Assembly: GCF_021603585.1 (NCBI RefSeq)
Contig: NZ_BQHI01000033.1
Coordinates: 1-49,531 of the forward strand
Direction of reading: 5' to 3'
Length of the DNA: 49,531 nucleotides
From: Pseudomonas sputi
Lineage (GTDB): Bacteria; Pseudomonadota; Gammaproteobacteria; Pseudomonadales; Pseudomonadaceae
The position numbers and the translations under genes are program-made. Positions 29,289 to 37,666 of this stretch are shown piece by piece (the stretch's first letter is position 1; every line of letters begins with the position of its first letter). Under the pieces are notes generated by a model. That model was given only the letters and a program-made list of their open reading frames with translations, made no database searches and was not told the origin of the DNA.

Positions 29289-29879
29289 TTGAATAAAGCC
29301 CAAACGCTATCCACGCGCTACGACCCCCGCGAGCTCTCTGATGAGGAGTTGGTCGCGCGCTCGCATACCGAGCTTTTTCACGTGACGCGCGCGTACGAAG
29401 AACTGATGCGGCGTTACCAGCGGACATTATTTAACGTTTGTGCGCGATATCTCGGGAACGATCGCGACGCAGACGATGTCTGTCAGGAAGTGATGTTGAA
29501 GGTGCTGTACGGCCTGAAGAACTTCGAGGGGAAATCGAAGTTCAAGACATGGCTATACAGCATCACTTACAACGAATGCATCACACAGTATCGGAAGGAA
29601 CGGCGAAAGCGTCGCTTGATGGACGCACTGAGTCTTGACCCTCTCGAGGAAGCGTCCGAAGAAAAGGCGCCGAAACCCGAGGAGAAGGGCGGACTGGATC
29701 GCTGGCTGGTGTATGTGAACCCGATTGACCGGGAAATTCTGGTGCTACGATTTGTCGCAGAGCTGGAGTTTCAGGAGATCGCAGACATCATGCACATGGG
29801 TTTGAGTGCGACAAAAATGCGTTACAAGCGTGCTCTTGATAAATTGCGTGAGAAATTTGCAGGTATTGCTGAAACTTAG
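29289..29879 (+). CDS. sigX: ECF sigma factor SigX
   Basis: The 196-residue sigma factor has region 2 (RYLGNDRDADDVCQEVMLKV, then FKTWLYSITYNECI) and region 4 (PIDREILVLRFVAELEFQEI, then SATKMRYKRALDKLR). It is essentially the same as SigX known from Pseudomonas, which controls oprF and fatty-acid/envelope genes. It starts with TTG 29289 (NKAQTLSTRYDPRE follows), because no ATG or GTG precedes the conserved N-terminus. No anti-sigma gene is adjacent; the upstream cmpX is a candidate modulator. Confidence 0.95.
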   Translation: MNKAQTLSTRYDPRELSDEELVARSHTELFHVTRAYEELMRRYQRTLFNVCARYLGNDRDADDVCQEVMLKVLYGLKNFEGKSKFKTWLYSITYNECITQYRKERRKRRLMDALSLDPLEEASEEKAPKPEEKGGLDRWLVYVNPIDREILVLRFVAELEFQEIADIMHMGLSATKMRYKRALDKLREKFAGIAET

Positions 29880-29905
29880 TTCGGCGCAAATATCTCTTAC
29901 GTGTA

Positions 29906-29954
29906 GGCAAGTTCTGATAGACTTGCCGCCGAGTTGTCCCCCGGTTTGCGGGAC
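29906..29954 (+). promoter_or_regulatory. Two hairpins in the sigX/oprF gap
   Basis: GGCAAGT and ACTTGCC (29906-29912 and 29921-29927, loop TCTGATAG) and GTCCC and GGGAC (29936-29940 and 29950-29954) lie in the 107-bp gap. Neither has a T-run. They may form the oprF leader or partly end sigX messages. A SigX-dependent oprF promoter is expected in or near this gap. Confidence 0.45.
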
Positions 29955-29986
29955 TGCTTCACAATCACCAGATGGGGATTTAACGG

Positions 29987-31021
29987 ATGAAACTGAAAAA
30001 CACCTTGGGCTTGGCCATTGGTTCTTTGATTGCCGCCACTTCTTTCGGCGCTCTGGCACAAGGCCAAGGCGCAGTTGAAATCGAAGGCTTCGCAAAGAAA
30101 GAACAATTCGACAGCGCTCGTGACTTCAAGAACAACGGCAACCTGTTCGGCGGTTCGATCGGTTACTTCCTGACCGACGACGTTGAACTGCGTCTGGCCT
30201 ACGACGAAGTGCACAACGTACGTGCTGACGACGGCAAGAACGTCAAGGGCGCCAACACCGCTCTGGACGCTCTGTACCACTTCAACAACCCAGGCGACAT
30301 GCTGCGTCCATACGTTTCGGCCGGTTTCTCTGACCAGAGCATCGACCAGAACGGTTCGAACGGTCGTAACCGTTCCACCTTCGCCAACGTTGGCGGCGGT
30401 GCCAAGCTGTACTTCACCGAGAACTTCTACGCCCGTGCTGGCGTTGAAGCTCAGTACAACATCGACCAGGGCGACACCGAGTGGGCTCCTAGCGTCGGTA
30501 TCGGTGTGAACTTCGGTGGCGGCTCCAAGCCAGCTGCTGCTCCAGTTCCAGCACCCGCTGAAGTCTGCTCCGACAGCGACAACGACGGCGTGTGCGACAA
30601 CGTTGACAAGTGCCCGGACACCCCAGCCAACGTAACTGTTGACGCTGATGGCTGCCCTGCAGTTGCCGAAGTTGTTCGTGTTGAGCTGGACGTGAAGTTC
30701 GACTTCGACAAGTCGGTTGTGAAGCCAAACAGCTACGGCGACATCAAAAACCTGGCTGACTTCATGAAGCAGTACCCATCCACCACCACTACTGTTGAAG
30801 GTCACACTGACTCCGTCGGTCCTGACGCTTACAACCAGAAACTGTCCGAGCGTCGTGCAAACGCCGTTAAGCAAGTTCTGACCAACCAGTACGGTGTTGA
30901 ATCGTCCCGCGTCAACTCTGTTGGCTACGGCGAGTCCCGCCCAGTTGCCGACAACGCTACTGACGCTGGCCGCGCTGTTAACCGTCGCGTAGAAGCGCAG
31001 GTTGAAGCTCAAGCTAAGTAA
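29987..31021 (+). CDS. oprF: Major outer-membrane porin OprF (OmpA family)
   Basis: The 344-residue protein has a signal peptide (residues 1-24, ending GALA), an eight-stranded beta-barrel domain to about 178, a proline/alanine hinge (PAAAPVPAPAE) with a four-cysteine acidic loop (CSDSDNDGVCDN and CPDTP), and a C-terminal OmpA peptidoglycan-binding domain (about 225-340, with VEGHTDSVG and RRANAVK). It forms the main non-specific porin and ties the outer membrane to peptidoglycan. GGGG lies about 8-11 nt before ATG 29987. Codon use is strongly biased, as expected for an abundant protein. Confidence 0.97.
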   Translation: MKLKNTLGLAIGSLIAATSFGALAQGQGAVEIEGFAKKEQFDSARDFKNNGNLFGGSIGYFLTDDVELRLAYDEVHNVRADDGKNVKGANTALDALYHFNNPGDMLRPYVSAGFSDQSIDQNGSNGRNRSTFANVGGGAKLYFTENFYARAGVEAQYNIDQGDTEWAPSVGIGVNFGGGSKPAAAPVPAPAEVCSDSDNDGVCDNVDKCPDTPANVTVDADGCPAVAEVVRVELDVKFDFDKSVVKPNSYGDIKNLADFMKQYPSTTTTVEGHTDSVGPDAYNQKLSERRANAVKQVLTNQYGVESSRVNSVGYGESRPVADNATDAGRAVNRRVEAQVEAQAK

Positions 31022-31037
31022 TTAGCTGCCGCTGCGA

Positions 31038-31065
31038 GAAAAGCCCGGCTCAGGCCGGGCTTTTC
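31038..31065. terminator. Bidirectional terminator between oprF and cobA
   Basis: The perfect 12-bp arms GAAAAGCCCGGC and GCCGGGCTTTTC enclose loop TCAG. T-runs occur on both strands, so it serves convergent oprF (plus) and the nirBD-nasC-cobA transcript (minus). Confidence 0.9.
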
Positions 31066-31096
31066 TTTGCCTGCGATTTGATGAAACCAGAGATTG

Positions 31097-31849
31097 TCAG
31101 GCCAGTCGATCGGCTGCCCAGTCAATCGAGTCGACCTGGGTCGCAGCGGCTGCGACGGCGCCTATGACCAGAATCGCAGGGCTCCTGAGCTGGAAGCCAA
31201 GGGCATCGTCTTCCATCGCTGTCAGATCGCTGCGGCATTCGCGCTGTTCTGGCAACGAGGCATTCTCGATCATCGCCACCGGCGTATCCGCCGCCATCCC
31301 CCCCGCCAACAACTGCTCGCGAATCTCGCCGAGCTTCGCCACCCCCATGTAAATCACCAGCGTCGTGCCGCCCTGCGCCAAGGCCCGCCAGTTCAACTGG
31401 CTGTCGTCCTGGGTATGGGCCGTGACCAGCGTCACGCCCCGTGCGACGCCGCGCAATGTCAGCGGAATATCGCACTGGGTCGCGCCGGCCAGTCCGGCGG
31501 TGATGCCATTGACCAGTTCCACCTCGACCCCGCGCTCGCGCAACCACTGCGCTTCCTCGCCCCCGCGCCCGAAAATGCACGGGTCACCGCCCTTGAGCCG
31601 CACCACGCATTTGCCCTGACGGGCGTAACGCAACATTAACCGATGAATGAACGCCTGGGGCGTCGAGCGGCAGCCGCCGCGTTTGCCGACGGCAATGATC
31701 CGCGCAGCCGGGCAATGCTCCAGCACCGCTTCGTTGACCAGATCGTCGATCAGCACCACCTCGGCTTCGTGCAGGGCCCGCACCGCTTTGAGCGTCAGCA
31801 ATTCAGGATCACCGGGGCCCGCGCCCACCAGCCAGACTTTCGCGTTCAT
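31097..31849 (-). CDS. cobA: Uroporphyrinogen-III C-methyltransferase
   Basis: The 250-residue SAM-dependent enzyme has the opening VGAGPGDPELLTLKA, VRLKGGDPCIFGRGGEEA and YMGV blocks. It methylates uroporphyrinogen III to precorrin-2, the branch point to siroheme and cobalamin. It is the last gene of the nitrite/nitrate reductase transcript, which fits supply of siroheme for NirB. The product lacks the CysG dehydrogenase/ferrochelatase part. It starts 13 bp after nasC. Confidence 0.95.
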   Translation of the reverse strand: MNAKVWLVGAGPGDPELLTLKAVRALHEAEVVLIDDLVNEAVLEHCPAARIIAVGKRGGCRSTPQAFIHRLMLRYARQGKCVVRLKGGDPCIFGRGGEEAQWLRERGVEVELVNGITAGLAGATQCDIPLTLRGVARGVTLVTAHTQDDSQLNWRALAQGGTTLVIYMGVAKLGEIREQLLAGGMAADTPVAMIENASLPEQRECRSDLTAMEDDALGFQLRSPAILVIGAVAAAATQVDSIDWAADRLA

Positions 31850-31862
31850 GGTGTTTTCCTCT

Positions 31863-34577
31863 TCAGATGACGGCGACCGGACGCACTTCAGCGGCCAGCA
31901 AACGCTTGATTTCCGGGACGCAGGAACCGCATTGCGTGCCGCACCCCAATGTATTTTTCAAACCCTGCAGATCCAGACCTTCACGGATACCGGCGCAGAC
32001 CGCGCTGTGGCTGACGTTCTTGCAGTTGCACAGGGTCTTGTCCGCCACAACCTGCGCGCCGGCATTGCCCGGCGGTGCACTCATCGGTGCCAGCAGCCAG
32101 CGCCGCAGTTGTTCGTCGGTGCGGCCTTCCAGCCACAGACCTTGCAACCAGTGCTGGGCGAGGGTTTCACCGGCCAGGCGGATCGCGGTGATTCGTCCGT
32201 TTTCGATGCGCACCCGTTTGCCGATGGCGCGGCGAGGATCGTCATAAGCCAGCACCGGCCCGTCGATCAGGGCCAGGCACTGGTCGATTTCACCCAGCAA
32301 TCGCGGCTCGGGTGCCACGGCGCTGGCTGCGCGTATCAGCAACGCAGGCCGTTCACGTCCGACAAGGCTGAGACTTGCGTAGGAAAACGCCTCACAGAGC
32401 GGTCGAAGTGCCTCTAAATGCCGTTGAACATCGCCCTCGATCAGTGCGAACAGTTGCCATGGCAAGTCCACCGATTCCAGCCGCACACCGCTGTGCTTGA
32501 GTTCCGGTTGTTTCGACAAAGGATCGAAGGCGGGCAGGGTCAGGCTGTTCACGCCGCCCTTGAGGAAACGATCGCCCCAGTGCATCGGCAGGAATGCCTG
32601 GCCCGGACGCACACTGTCATCGCTGGCGACCGCCACGATCACCGCGCCCCGACGACTTTTCAGGTTCACCAGATCCCCCGGCTGCAAGCGGTGGCGGCGC
32701 AATTCGTCCGGGTGCAGGCTCAACGCCGCTTCACTGACATGGCCGAACAACTGCGCCGCCGTTCCGGTGCGGCTCATACCGTGCCATTGATCACGCAGGC
32801 GACCGGTGATCAGGGTCAGTGGAAAGCGCGCGTCGCGTTGTTCCTTGGCGGCGCGATAGGGATCGGCAACGAATCGCGCGCGCCCGTTCGCTGTAGGAAA
32901 GATCCCGTCGCCATACAACCGGGCTGTGCCTTGGCGAGCGCCAGCGGGGAAGGGCCATTGCTGTGGCCCCAGCTCATCAATCAACTGATGGCTGATCCCG
33001 GACAAATCCAGATCGCGCCCCCGGGTCAGTTGTTTGTATTCGTCAAACAGTTGCGCCGATTGCTCGAAGGCAAACAGACCCGGTTGTTGCGGGCGCAGAC
33101 GTTTCTCAAGGCGTTGTGCGAAATCTACCGTGATCGCCCAGTCCGGGCGCGCTTCACCCGGTGCGGCAATGGCCTGGCGGACGTGGGAAATCCGCCGCTC
33201 GGAGTTGGTTACCGAGCCTTCCTTCTCGCCCCAACTGGCCGCCGGCAGCAACAGATCGGCAAACGCGGCGGTTTCGGTGGTGCGAAACGCCTCCTGCAAC
33301 ACCACGAACGGACAAGCCTCCAGCGCGGCGCGCACGGCGTTCTGGTCCGGTATCGATTGCGCGGGGTTGGTGCAGGCAATCCACAACGCCTTGATCTTGC
33401 CGCTGCGCACTTGTTCAAACAGTTCGATGGCGCTGAGACCTGTATTTTCCGGCAGCTTATCCACACCCCAATACGCCGCCACTTCGGCACGGTGCTCCGG
33501 GTTGGCCACTTCACGATGCCCGGGCAACAGATTGGACAGACTGCCGGTTTCGCGTCCGCCCATAGCATTTGGCTGACCGGTCAGGGAGAAAGGTCCTGCA
33601 CCCGGCCGGCCGATTTGCCCGGTGGCCAGGTGCAGATTGATCAGCGCGCTGTTCTTTGCGCTACCGGCGGTGGACTGGTTCAGGCCCATGCACCACAGCG
33701 ACAGAAAACTCGGTGAAGTGCCGATCCATTCGGCGCATTGCTGCAATTGTTCGACACTGATCCCGCACAGCTGCGAAACCATCGCCGGGGTGTAATCGCG
33801 CACCAGGCTTTTCAGCTCGGCGAGGCCATCGGTGTGGGCCTGGATGAAGTCGCGGTCGATCCAGTCTTCCCACAACAGCAGATGCAAAATCCCATGGAAC
33901 AGCGCGACATCGGTGCCCGGCAGAATCGCCAGATGCAGGTCGGCCAGGTCGCAGGTGTCGGTGCGCCGTGGGTCGATGACGATGACTTTCATCTGCGGGC
34001 GGTGGGATTTGGCTTCTTCGAGGCGGCGAAAAAGCACCGGATGAGCGTAGGCCATGTTGCTGCCGACGATCACCACGCAATCGCTCAACTCCAGGTCTTC
34101 GTAGCTGCACGGTGGTGCGTCGGCGCCGAGGCTGCGCTTGTAGCCGACCACCGCCGAAGACATGCACAGCCGCGAATTGCTGTCGATGTTATTGGTGCCG
34201 ACCAGCGCCCGCGCCAGTTTGTTGAAGGCGTAGTAATCCTCGGTCAGCAACTGCCCGGAGATGTAGAACGCCACGCTGTCCGGGCCGTGTTCGGCGATGG
34301 TGTCGGCGAACACGTTGGCGGCATGTTCCAGCGCGGTGTCCCAGTCGCAACGACTGCGCGTCAGGGCTTTGCTCAGGCGCAATTCCGGGTACAGCGCTCG
34401 GGCCGCCAGGTCGCCGGTCAGGTGCAGGGTCGAGCCTTTGCTGCACAGTTTGCCGAAGTTGGCCGGATGCGCCGGATCGCCGCTGACGCCGAGGATGCGC
34501 TTGCCGTCATGCTCGATCAGCATGCCGCAGCCGACCCCGCAATAGCAGCAGGTCGAGGCGGTCGTCTGGCGGTTCAT
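31863..34577 (-). CDS. nasC: Assimilatory nitrate reductase catalytic subunit
   Basis: The 904-residue molybdopterin oxidoreductase has an N-terminal [4Fe-4S] site (CCYCGVGCGML and LCSKG), the bis-MGD binding core, a C-terminal molybdopterin dinucleotide-binding domain (about 560-690), and a C-terminal BFD-like [2Fe-2S] domain (CNCKNVSHSAV and CGTQCGSCVPEIK). It reduces nitrate to nitrite in the cytoplasm. No separate electron-transfer subunit is encoded, so the BFD domain probably takes electrons directly. Its ATG shares one base with the nirD stop. Naming differs between species (nasA or nasC). Confidence 0.94.
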   Translation of the reverse strand: MNRQTTASTCCYCGVGCGMLIEHDGKRILGVSGDPAHPANFGKLCSKGSTLHLTGDLAARALYPELRLSKALTRSRCDWDTALEHAANVFADTIAEHGPDSVAFYISGQLLTEDYYAFNKLARALVGTNNIDSNSRLCMSSAVVGYKRSLGADAPPCSYEDLELSDCVVIVGSNMAYAHPVLFRRLEEAKSHRPQMKVIVIDPRRTDTCDLADLHLAILPGTDVALFHGILHLLLWEDWIDRDFIQAHTDGLAELKSLVRDYTPAMVSQLCGISVEQLQQCAEWIGTSPSFLSLWCMGLNQSTAGSAKNSALINLHLATGQIGRPGAGPFSLTGQPNAMGGRETGSLSNLLPGHREVANPEHRAEVAAYWGVDKLPENTGLSAIELFEQVRSGKIKALWIACTNPAQSIPDQNAVRAALEACPFVVLQEAFRTTETAAFADLLLPAASWGEKEGSVTNSERRISHVRQAIAAPGEARPDWAITVDFAQRLEKRLRPQQPGLFAFEQSAQLFDEYKQLTRGRDLDLSGISHQLIDELGPQQWPFPAGARQGTARLYGDGIFPTANGRARFVADPYRAAKEQRDARFPLTLITGRLRDQWHGMSRTGTAAQLFGHVSEAALSLHPDELRRHRLQPGDLVNLKSRRGAVIVAVASDDSVRPGQAFLPMHWGDRFLKGGVNSLTLPAFDPLSKQPELKHSGVRLESVDLPWQLFALIEGDVQRHLEALRPLCEAFSYASLSLVGRERPALLIRAASAVAPEPRLLGEIDQCLALIDGPVLAYDDPRRAIGKRVRIENGRITAIRLAGETLAQHWLQGLWLEGRTDEQLRRWLLAPMSAPPGNAGAQVVADKTLCNCKNVSHSAVCAGIREGLDLQGLKNTLGCGTQCGSCVPEIKRLLAAEVRPVAVI

Positions 34578-34894
34578 CAGACGGCATCCCGCAGGGCCAG
34601 TTGCACGCGGCCGTTTTCGACCCGGGCCGGGTGATGATGGGCGCAGCCGACGTCCGGTGCCTGGGCTTCGCCGGATTGCAGGTCGATCTGCCAGTTGTGC
34701 AGGGGGCAGGCGACGCGTTTGCCGTAGATCAGGCCCTGGGACAATGGGCCGCCCTTGTGCGGGCAGCGGTCATCGAGTGCGAAAACTTCGTCGTCGCTTG
34801 TGCGAAAGATCGCAATGTCACCCTTGGGGCCGGCGATGATCCGCGAACCGAGGGCGTTGATCTCTTCCAGGGCACAGATATCGAGCCAGTTCAT
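34577..34894 (-). CDS. nirD: Nitrite reductase (NAD(P)H) small subunit
   Basis: The 105-residue Rieske-type protein has CPHKGGPLSQG and CPLHNWQIDL. These two motifs supply Cys-x-His and Cys-x-x-His ligands of a [2Fe-2S] Rieske site (Cys44/His46 and Cys63/His66). It is the small subunit of the siroheme nitrite reductase. It overlaps nirB by 4 bp (ATGA) and nasC by 1 bp, so the three are translated together. In enterobacterial NirD the Rieske ligands are missing, whereas here they are present. Confidence 0.94.
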   Translation of the reverse strand: MNWLDICALEEINALGSRIIAGPKGDIAIFRTSDDEVFALDDRCPHKGGPLSQGLIYGKRVACPLHNWQIDLQSGEAQAPDVGCAHHHPARVENGRVQLALRDAV

Positions 34895-37344
34895 GCCGGC
34901 ACCTCCAGGTTTTTCACAGGGATCACGTCGAATTCTTTCTTCAGTTGCGGCTGCGCCAGGCGCTCTTTCCACGGGTCCTGTTCGAACGACAGGGAGAATT
35001 GCAGGCGCTCGTTCAGCGCCTTGCGGCGCTCGGGATCTTCCAGCACGGCTTTCTTGATGTGCTCCATGCCGACCCGTTGCAGGTAGTGCACGGTGCGTTC
35101 GAGGTAGAAGGCTTCTTCGCGGTACAGCTGCAGGAACGCGCCGTTGTATTCGCGCACTTCCTCGGCGGTCTTGAGCTTGACGAAGAACTCGGCGACTTCG
35201 GTCTTGATCCCGCCGTTGCCACCGATGTACATCTCCCAGCCGGAATCGACGCCGATAATTCCCACGTCCTTGATCCCCGCTTCCGAACAGTTGCGCGGGC
35301 ATCCAGAGACCGCCAGCTTCACTTTGTGCGGCGACCACATGTTGAACAGGTCGTGTTCGAGGTCGATGCCCAGCTGGGTCGAATTCTGCGTGCCGAAGCG
35401 GCAGAACTCGCTGCCGACGCAGGTTTTCACGGTGCGGATCGATTTGCCGTAGGCGTGGCCGGACGGCATGTCGAGGTCTTTCCACACGCCGGGCAGGTCC
35501 TGTTTCTTGATCCCCAGCAGGTCGATGCGCTGGCCGCCGGTGACCTTGACCATCGGCACCTGATATTTGTCCGCCACGTCGGCGATCCGTCGCAGTTCCG
35601 ACGGATTGGTCACGCCGCCCCACATCCGTGGCACCACCGAATAGGTGCCGTCCTTCTGGATGTTGGCGTGGGCCCGCTCGTTGATCAGGCGCGACTGCGG
35701 ATCGTCCTTGGCTTCGCCGGGCCAGGTGGAAATCAGGTAGTAGTTGAGGGCCGGGCGGCAGGTGGCGCAACCGTTCGGAGTGCGCCAGTTGAGGTAGCTC
35801 ATGGTGCCGGCGATGGTCAGCAGGTGCTGTTCGCGGATGGCCTGGCGAATCTGGCCGTGGTTGAGGTCGCTGCAACCGCAGATGGCTTTTTCGCTTTTCG
35901 GTTTGACGTCCGCCGCGCCGCCGACGGTGTTGATCAGGATCTGCTCGACCAGCCCGGCGCAGGAACCGCAGGAACTGGCGGCCTTGGTGTGTTTCTTCAC
36001 TTCGTCGACGCTGAACAGCCCGTGTTCCTGAATCGCCTTGACGATGGTGCCCTTGCACACGCCGTTGCAGCCACAGACTTCGGCGTTGTCGGCCATGCTC
36101 ATGGCTTTGTCCTGGCCCTGATGTCCTACATCGCCAAGTGCATTTTCTCCAAACATCAGGTGATCGCGGATCTCGCCGATGGCGTGATTCTCACGAATCT
36201 GCCGGAAATACCAACCGCCATCTGCCGTATCGCCGTACAGACAGGCGCCGACCAGCACGTCATCCTTGATCACCAGTTTTTTGTACACCCCGCCGATCGG
36301 GTCGGAGAGGGTGATGGTTTCGGTGCCTTCGCCGCCCATGAAATCGCCGGCGGAAAACAGGTCGATGCCGGTGACCTTCAATTTGGTCGATGTCACCGAG
36401 CCCTGATAACGGGCGAAACCCAGTTGCGCCAGGTGGTTGGCACAGACCTTGGCCTGTTCGAACAACGGTGCGACCAGGCCGTAAGCGATGCCGCGATGGC
36501 TGGCGCATTCGCCGATGGCATAGATGCGTGGGTCGTAGGTTTGCAGGGTGTCGTTGACCAGAATCCCGCGGTTGCACGGGATGCCGGCTTTTTCCGCGAG
36601 TTCGGTGTTGGGGCGAATGCCGGCAGCCATCACTACCAGATCGGCAGGAATGATGTCGCCGTTCTTGAACTGCACCGAGCCGACCCGACCATTGCCGGCG
36701 TCGTGCAGGGCCTGGGTCTGCTCGCTCAGGCGAAAGTGCAGGCCGCGGGCTTCGAGGGCGGTTTGCAGGAGCTGGCCGCTGGTCTTGTCCAGTTGCCGCT
36801 CCAGCAGCCACTCACCGAGGTGCACCACGGTGACGTGCATGCCGCGCAGCATCAAGCCGTTGGCCGCTTCGAGGCCGAGCAGGCCGCCGCCGATCACCAC
36901 GGCGTGTTTGTGGGTTTTGGCGGTGTCGATCATGGCCTGGGTGTCGGCGATGTCGCGGTAGCCGATCACGCCCTGCAACGTGTTGCCGGGGATCGGCAGG
37001 ATGAACGGGGTCGAGCCGGTGGCGATCAGCAGGCGATCGTATTCGGCCTCGGTGCCGTCTTCGGCGATCACCCGGCGCTTGACCCGGTCGATCTCCACGA
37101 CTTTGCGGTTGAGCAGCAGTTTGATGCCGTTTTCCAAATACCAGTCGAGGTCGTTGAGCACGATTTCTTCGAAGGTCTGTTCGCCGGCCAGTACCGGCGA
37201 CAACAGGATGCGGTTGTAGTTGGTGTGCGGTTCGGCGCCGAAGACCGTGATGTCGTACAGCTCGTTGCTCAGCTTGAGCAATTCTTCCAGGGTGCGGACC
37301 CCGGCCATGCCATTGCCGATCATCACCAGTTTGAGTTTTTTCAT
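34891..37344 (-). CDS. nirB: Nitrite reductase (NAD(P)H) large subunit
   Basis: The 817-residue protein has N-terminal FAD and NAD(P) Rossmann motifs (VMIGNGMAGVRTLEEL, VVIGGGLLGLEAA), two BFD-like cysteine regions (CGCNGVCKG, SCGSCAG, and GCSD, CATCRP), then the sulfite/nitrite reductase domains. The siroheme-[4Fe-4S] ligands are in CVGSEFCRFG and SGCPRNCSEAG. It reduces nitrite to ammonium with six electrons. ATG 37344 has GGAGAA 4-5 nt upstream; an ATG at 37362 is possible. It is preceded by the attenuator leader at 37416-37503. Confidence 0.95.
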   Translation of the reverse strand: MKKLKLVMIGNGMAGVRTLEELLKLSNELYDITVFGAEPHTNYNRILLSPVLAGEQTFEEIVLNDLDWYLENGIKLLLNRKVVEIDRVKRRVIAEDGTEAEYDRLLIATGSTPFILPIPGNTLQGVIGYRDIADTQAMIDTAKTHKHAVVIGGGLLGLEAANGLMLRGMHVTVVHLGEWLLERQLDKTSGQLLQTALEARGLHFRLSEQTQALHDAGNGRVGSVQFKNGDIIPADLVVMAAGIRPNTELAEKAGIPCNRGILVNDTLQTYDPRIYAIGECASHRGIAYGLVAPLFEQAKVCANHLAQLGFARYQGSVTSTKLKVTGIDLFSAGDFMGGEGTETITLSDPIGGVYKKLVIKDDVLVGACLYGDTADGGWYFRQIRENHAIGEIRDHLMFGENALGDVGHQGQDKAMSMADNAEVCGCNGVCKGTIVKAIQEHGLFSVDEVKKHTKAASSCGSCAGLVEQILINTVGGAADVKPKSEKAICGCSDLNHGQIRQAIREQHLLTIAGTMSYLNWRTPNGCATCRPALNYYLISTWPGEAKDDPQSRLINERAHANIQKDGTYSVVPRMWGGVTNPSELRRIADVADKYQVPMVKVTGGQRIDLLGIKKQDLPGVWKDLDMPSGHAYGKSIRTVKTCVGSEFCRFGTQNSTQLGIDLEHDLFNMWSPHKVKLAVSGCPRNCSEAGIKDVGIIGVDSGWEMYIGGNGGIKTEVAEFFVKLKTAEEVREYNGAFLQLYREEAFYLERTVHYLQRVGMEHIKKAVLEDPERRKALNERLQFSLSFEQDPWKERLAQPQLKKEFDVIPVKNLEVPA

Positions 37345-37415
37345 CAGGTTCTCCGCAAGCATCGGGCTTGCCTCTTGTGGGCAGTCAGGCCTTGCTCGAC
37401 AAAAATGGCGCAAAC

Positions 37416-37503
37416 AAAAAAGGCGTCCCGCCAGTTACCTAGCGAGGACGCCTTTGTCCTTGTCCCGTTCTCTCGGGAAGCCTGGCCTTCGTCGTTGAAG
37501 GTC
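37416..37503 (-). promoter_or_regulatory. nirB leader: tandem hexaloop ANTAR-target hairpins and terminator (NalA-like)
   Basis: In the sense of transcription, hairpin P1 is CCTTC-AACGAC-GAAGG (plus 37501-37486) and P2 is TCCCG-AGAGAA-CGGGA (plus 37478-37463). Both loops have six bases, with A first and G fourth, the consensus recognised by ANTAR proteins. A strong terminator follows: AAAGGCGTCC pairs with GGACGCCTTT and ends in six Ts (37416-37455). This matches the nirB leader of Pseudomonas aeruginosa known as NalA, where NasT prevents termination. Position and structure are seen here, and function is carried over from that work. Confidence 0.88.
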
Positions 37504-37530
37504 GGGCTTTATGTCAGTTGAAAACGGTAA

Positions 37531-37546
37531 TGCAGTGGTTGTGCCA
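37531..37546 (-). promoter_or_regulatory. Sigma-54 promoter of nirB
   Basis: The minus strand reads TGGCAC-AACCA-CTGCA. GG and GC are exactly 10 bp apart, as in -24/-12 elements. A start site about 12 bp downstream falls near 37520, just before leader hairpin P1. NtrC probably activates it. Confidence 0.8.
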
Positions 37547-37666
37547 AGTCGCGGCGGGCCGCGAATTCACTGGGGTAATGCTGGAATTGGCCAGATGTTC
37601 GTTGTGGTTTTTGCACTGAATGGAAGCAGTCTGCACGTTAATGGAGCGATGTTCTGACCCTGTAGG

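Noticed and set aside
29897-31012. Minus-strand open frame over oprF
   Set aside because: Val-rich shadow produced by the strong codon bias of oprF.
34895-36058. Possible extended nirD reading upstream into nirB
   Set aside because: The upstream codons are an Arg/Gly-rich alternate frame of nirB; the real NirD starts at MNWLDIC.
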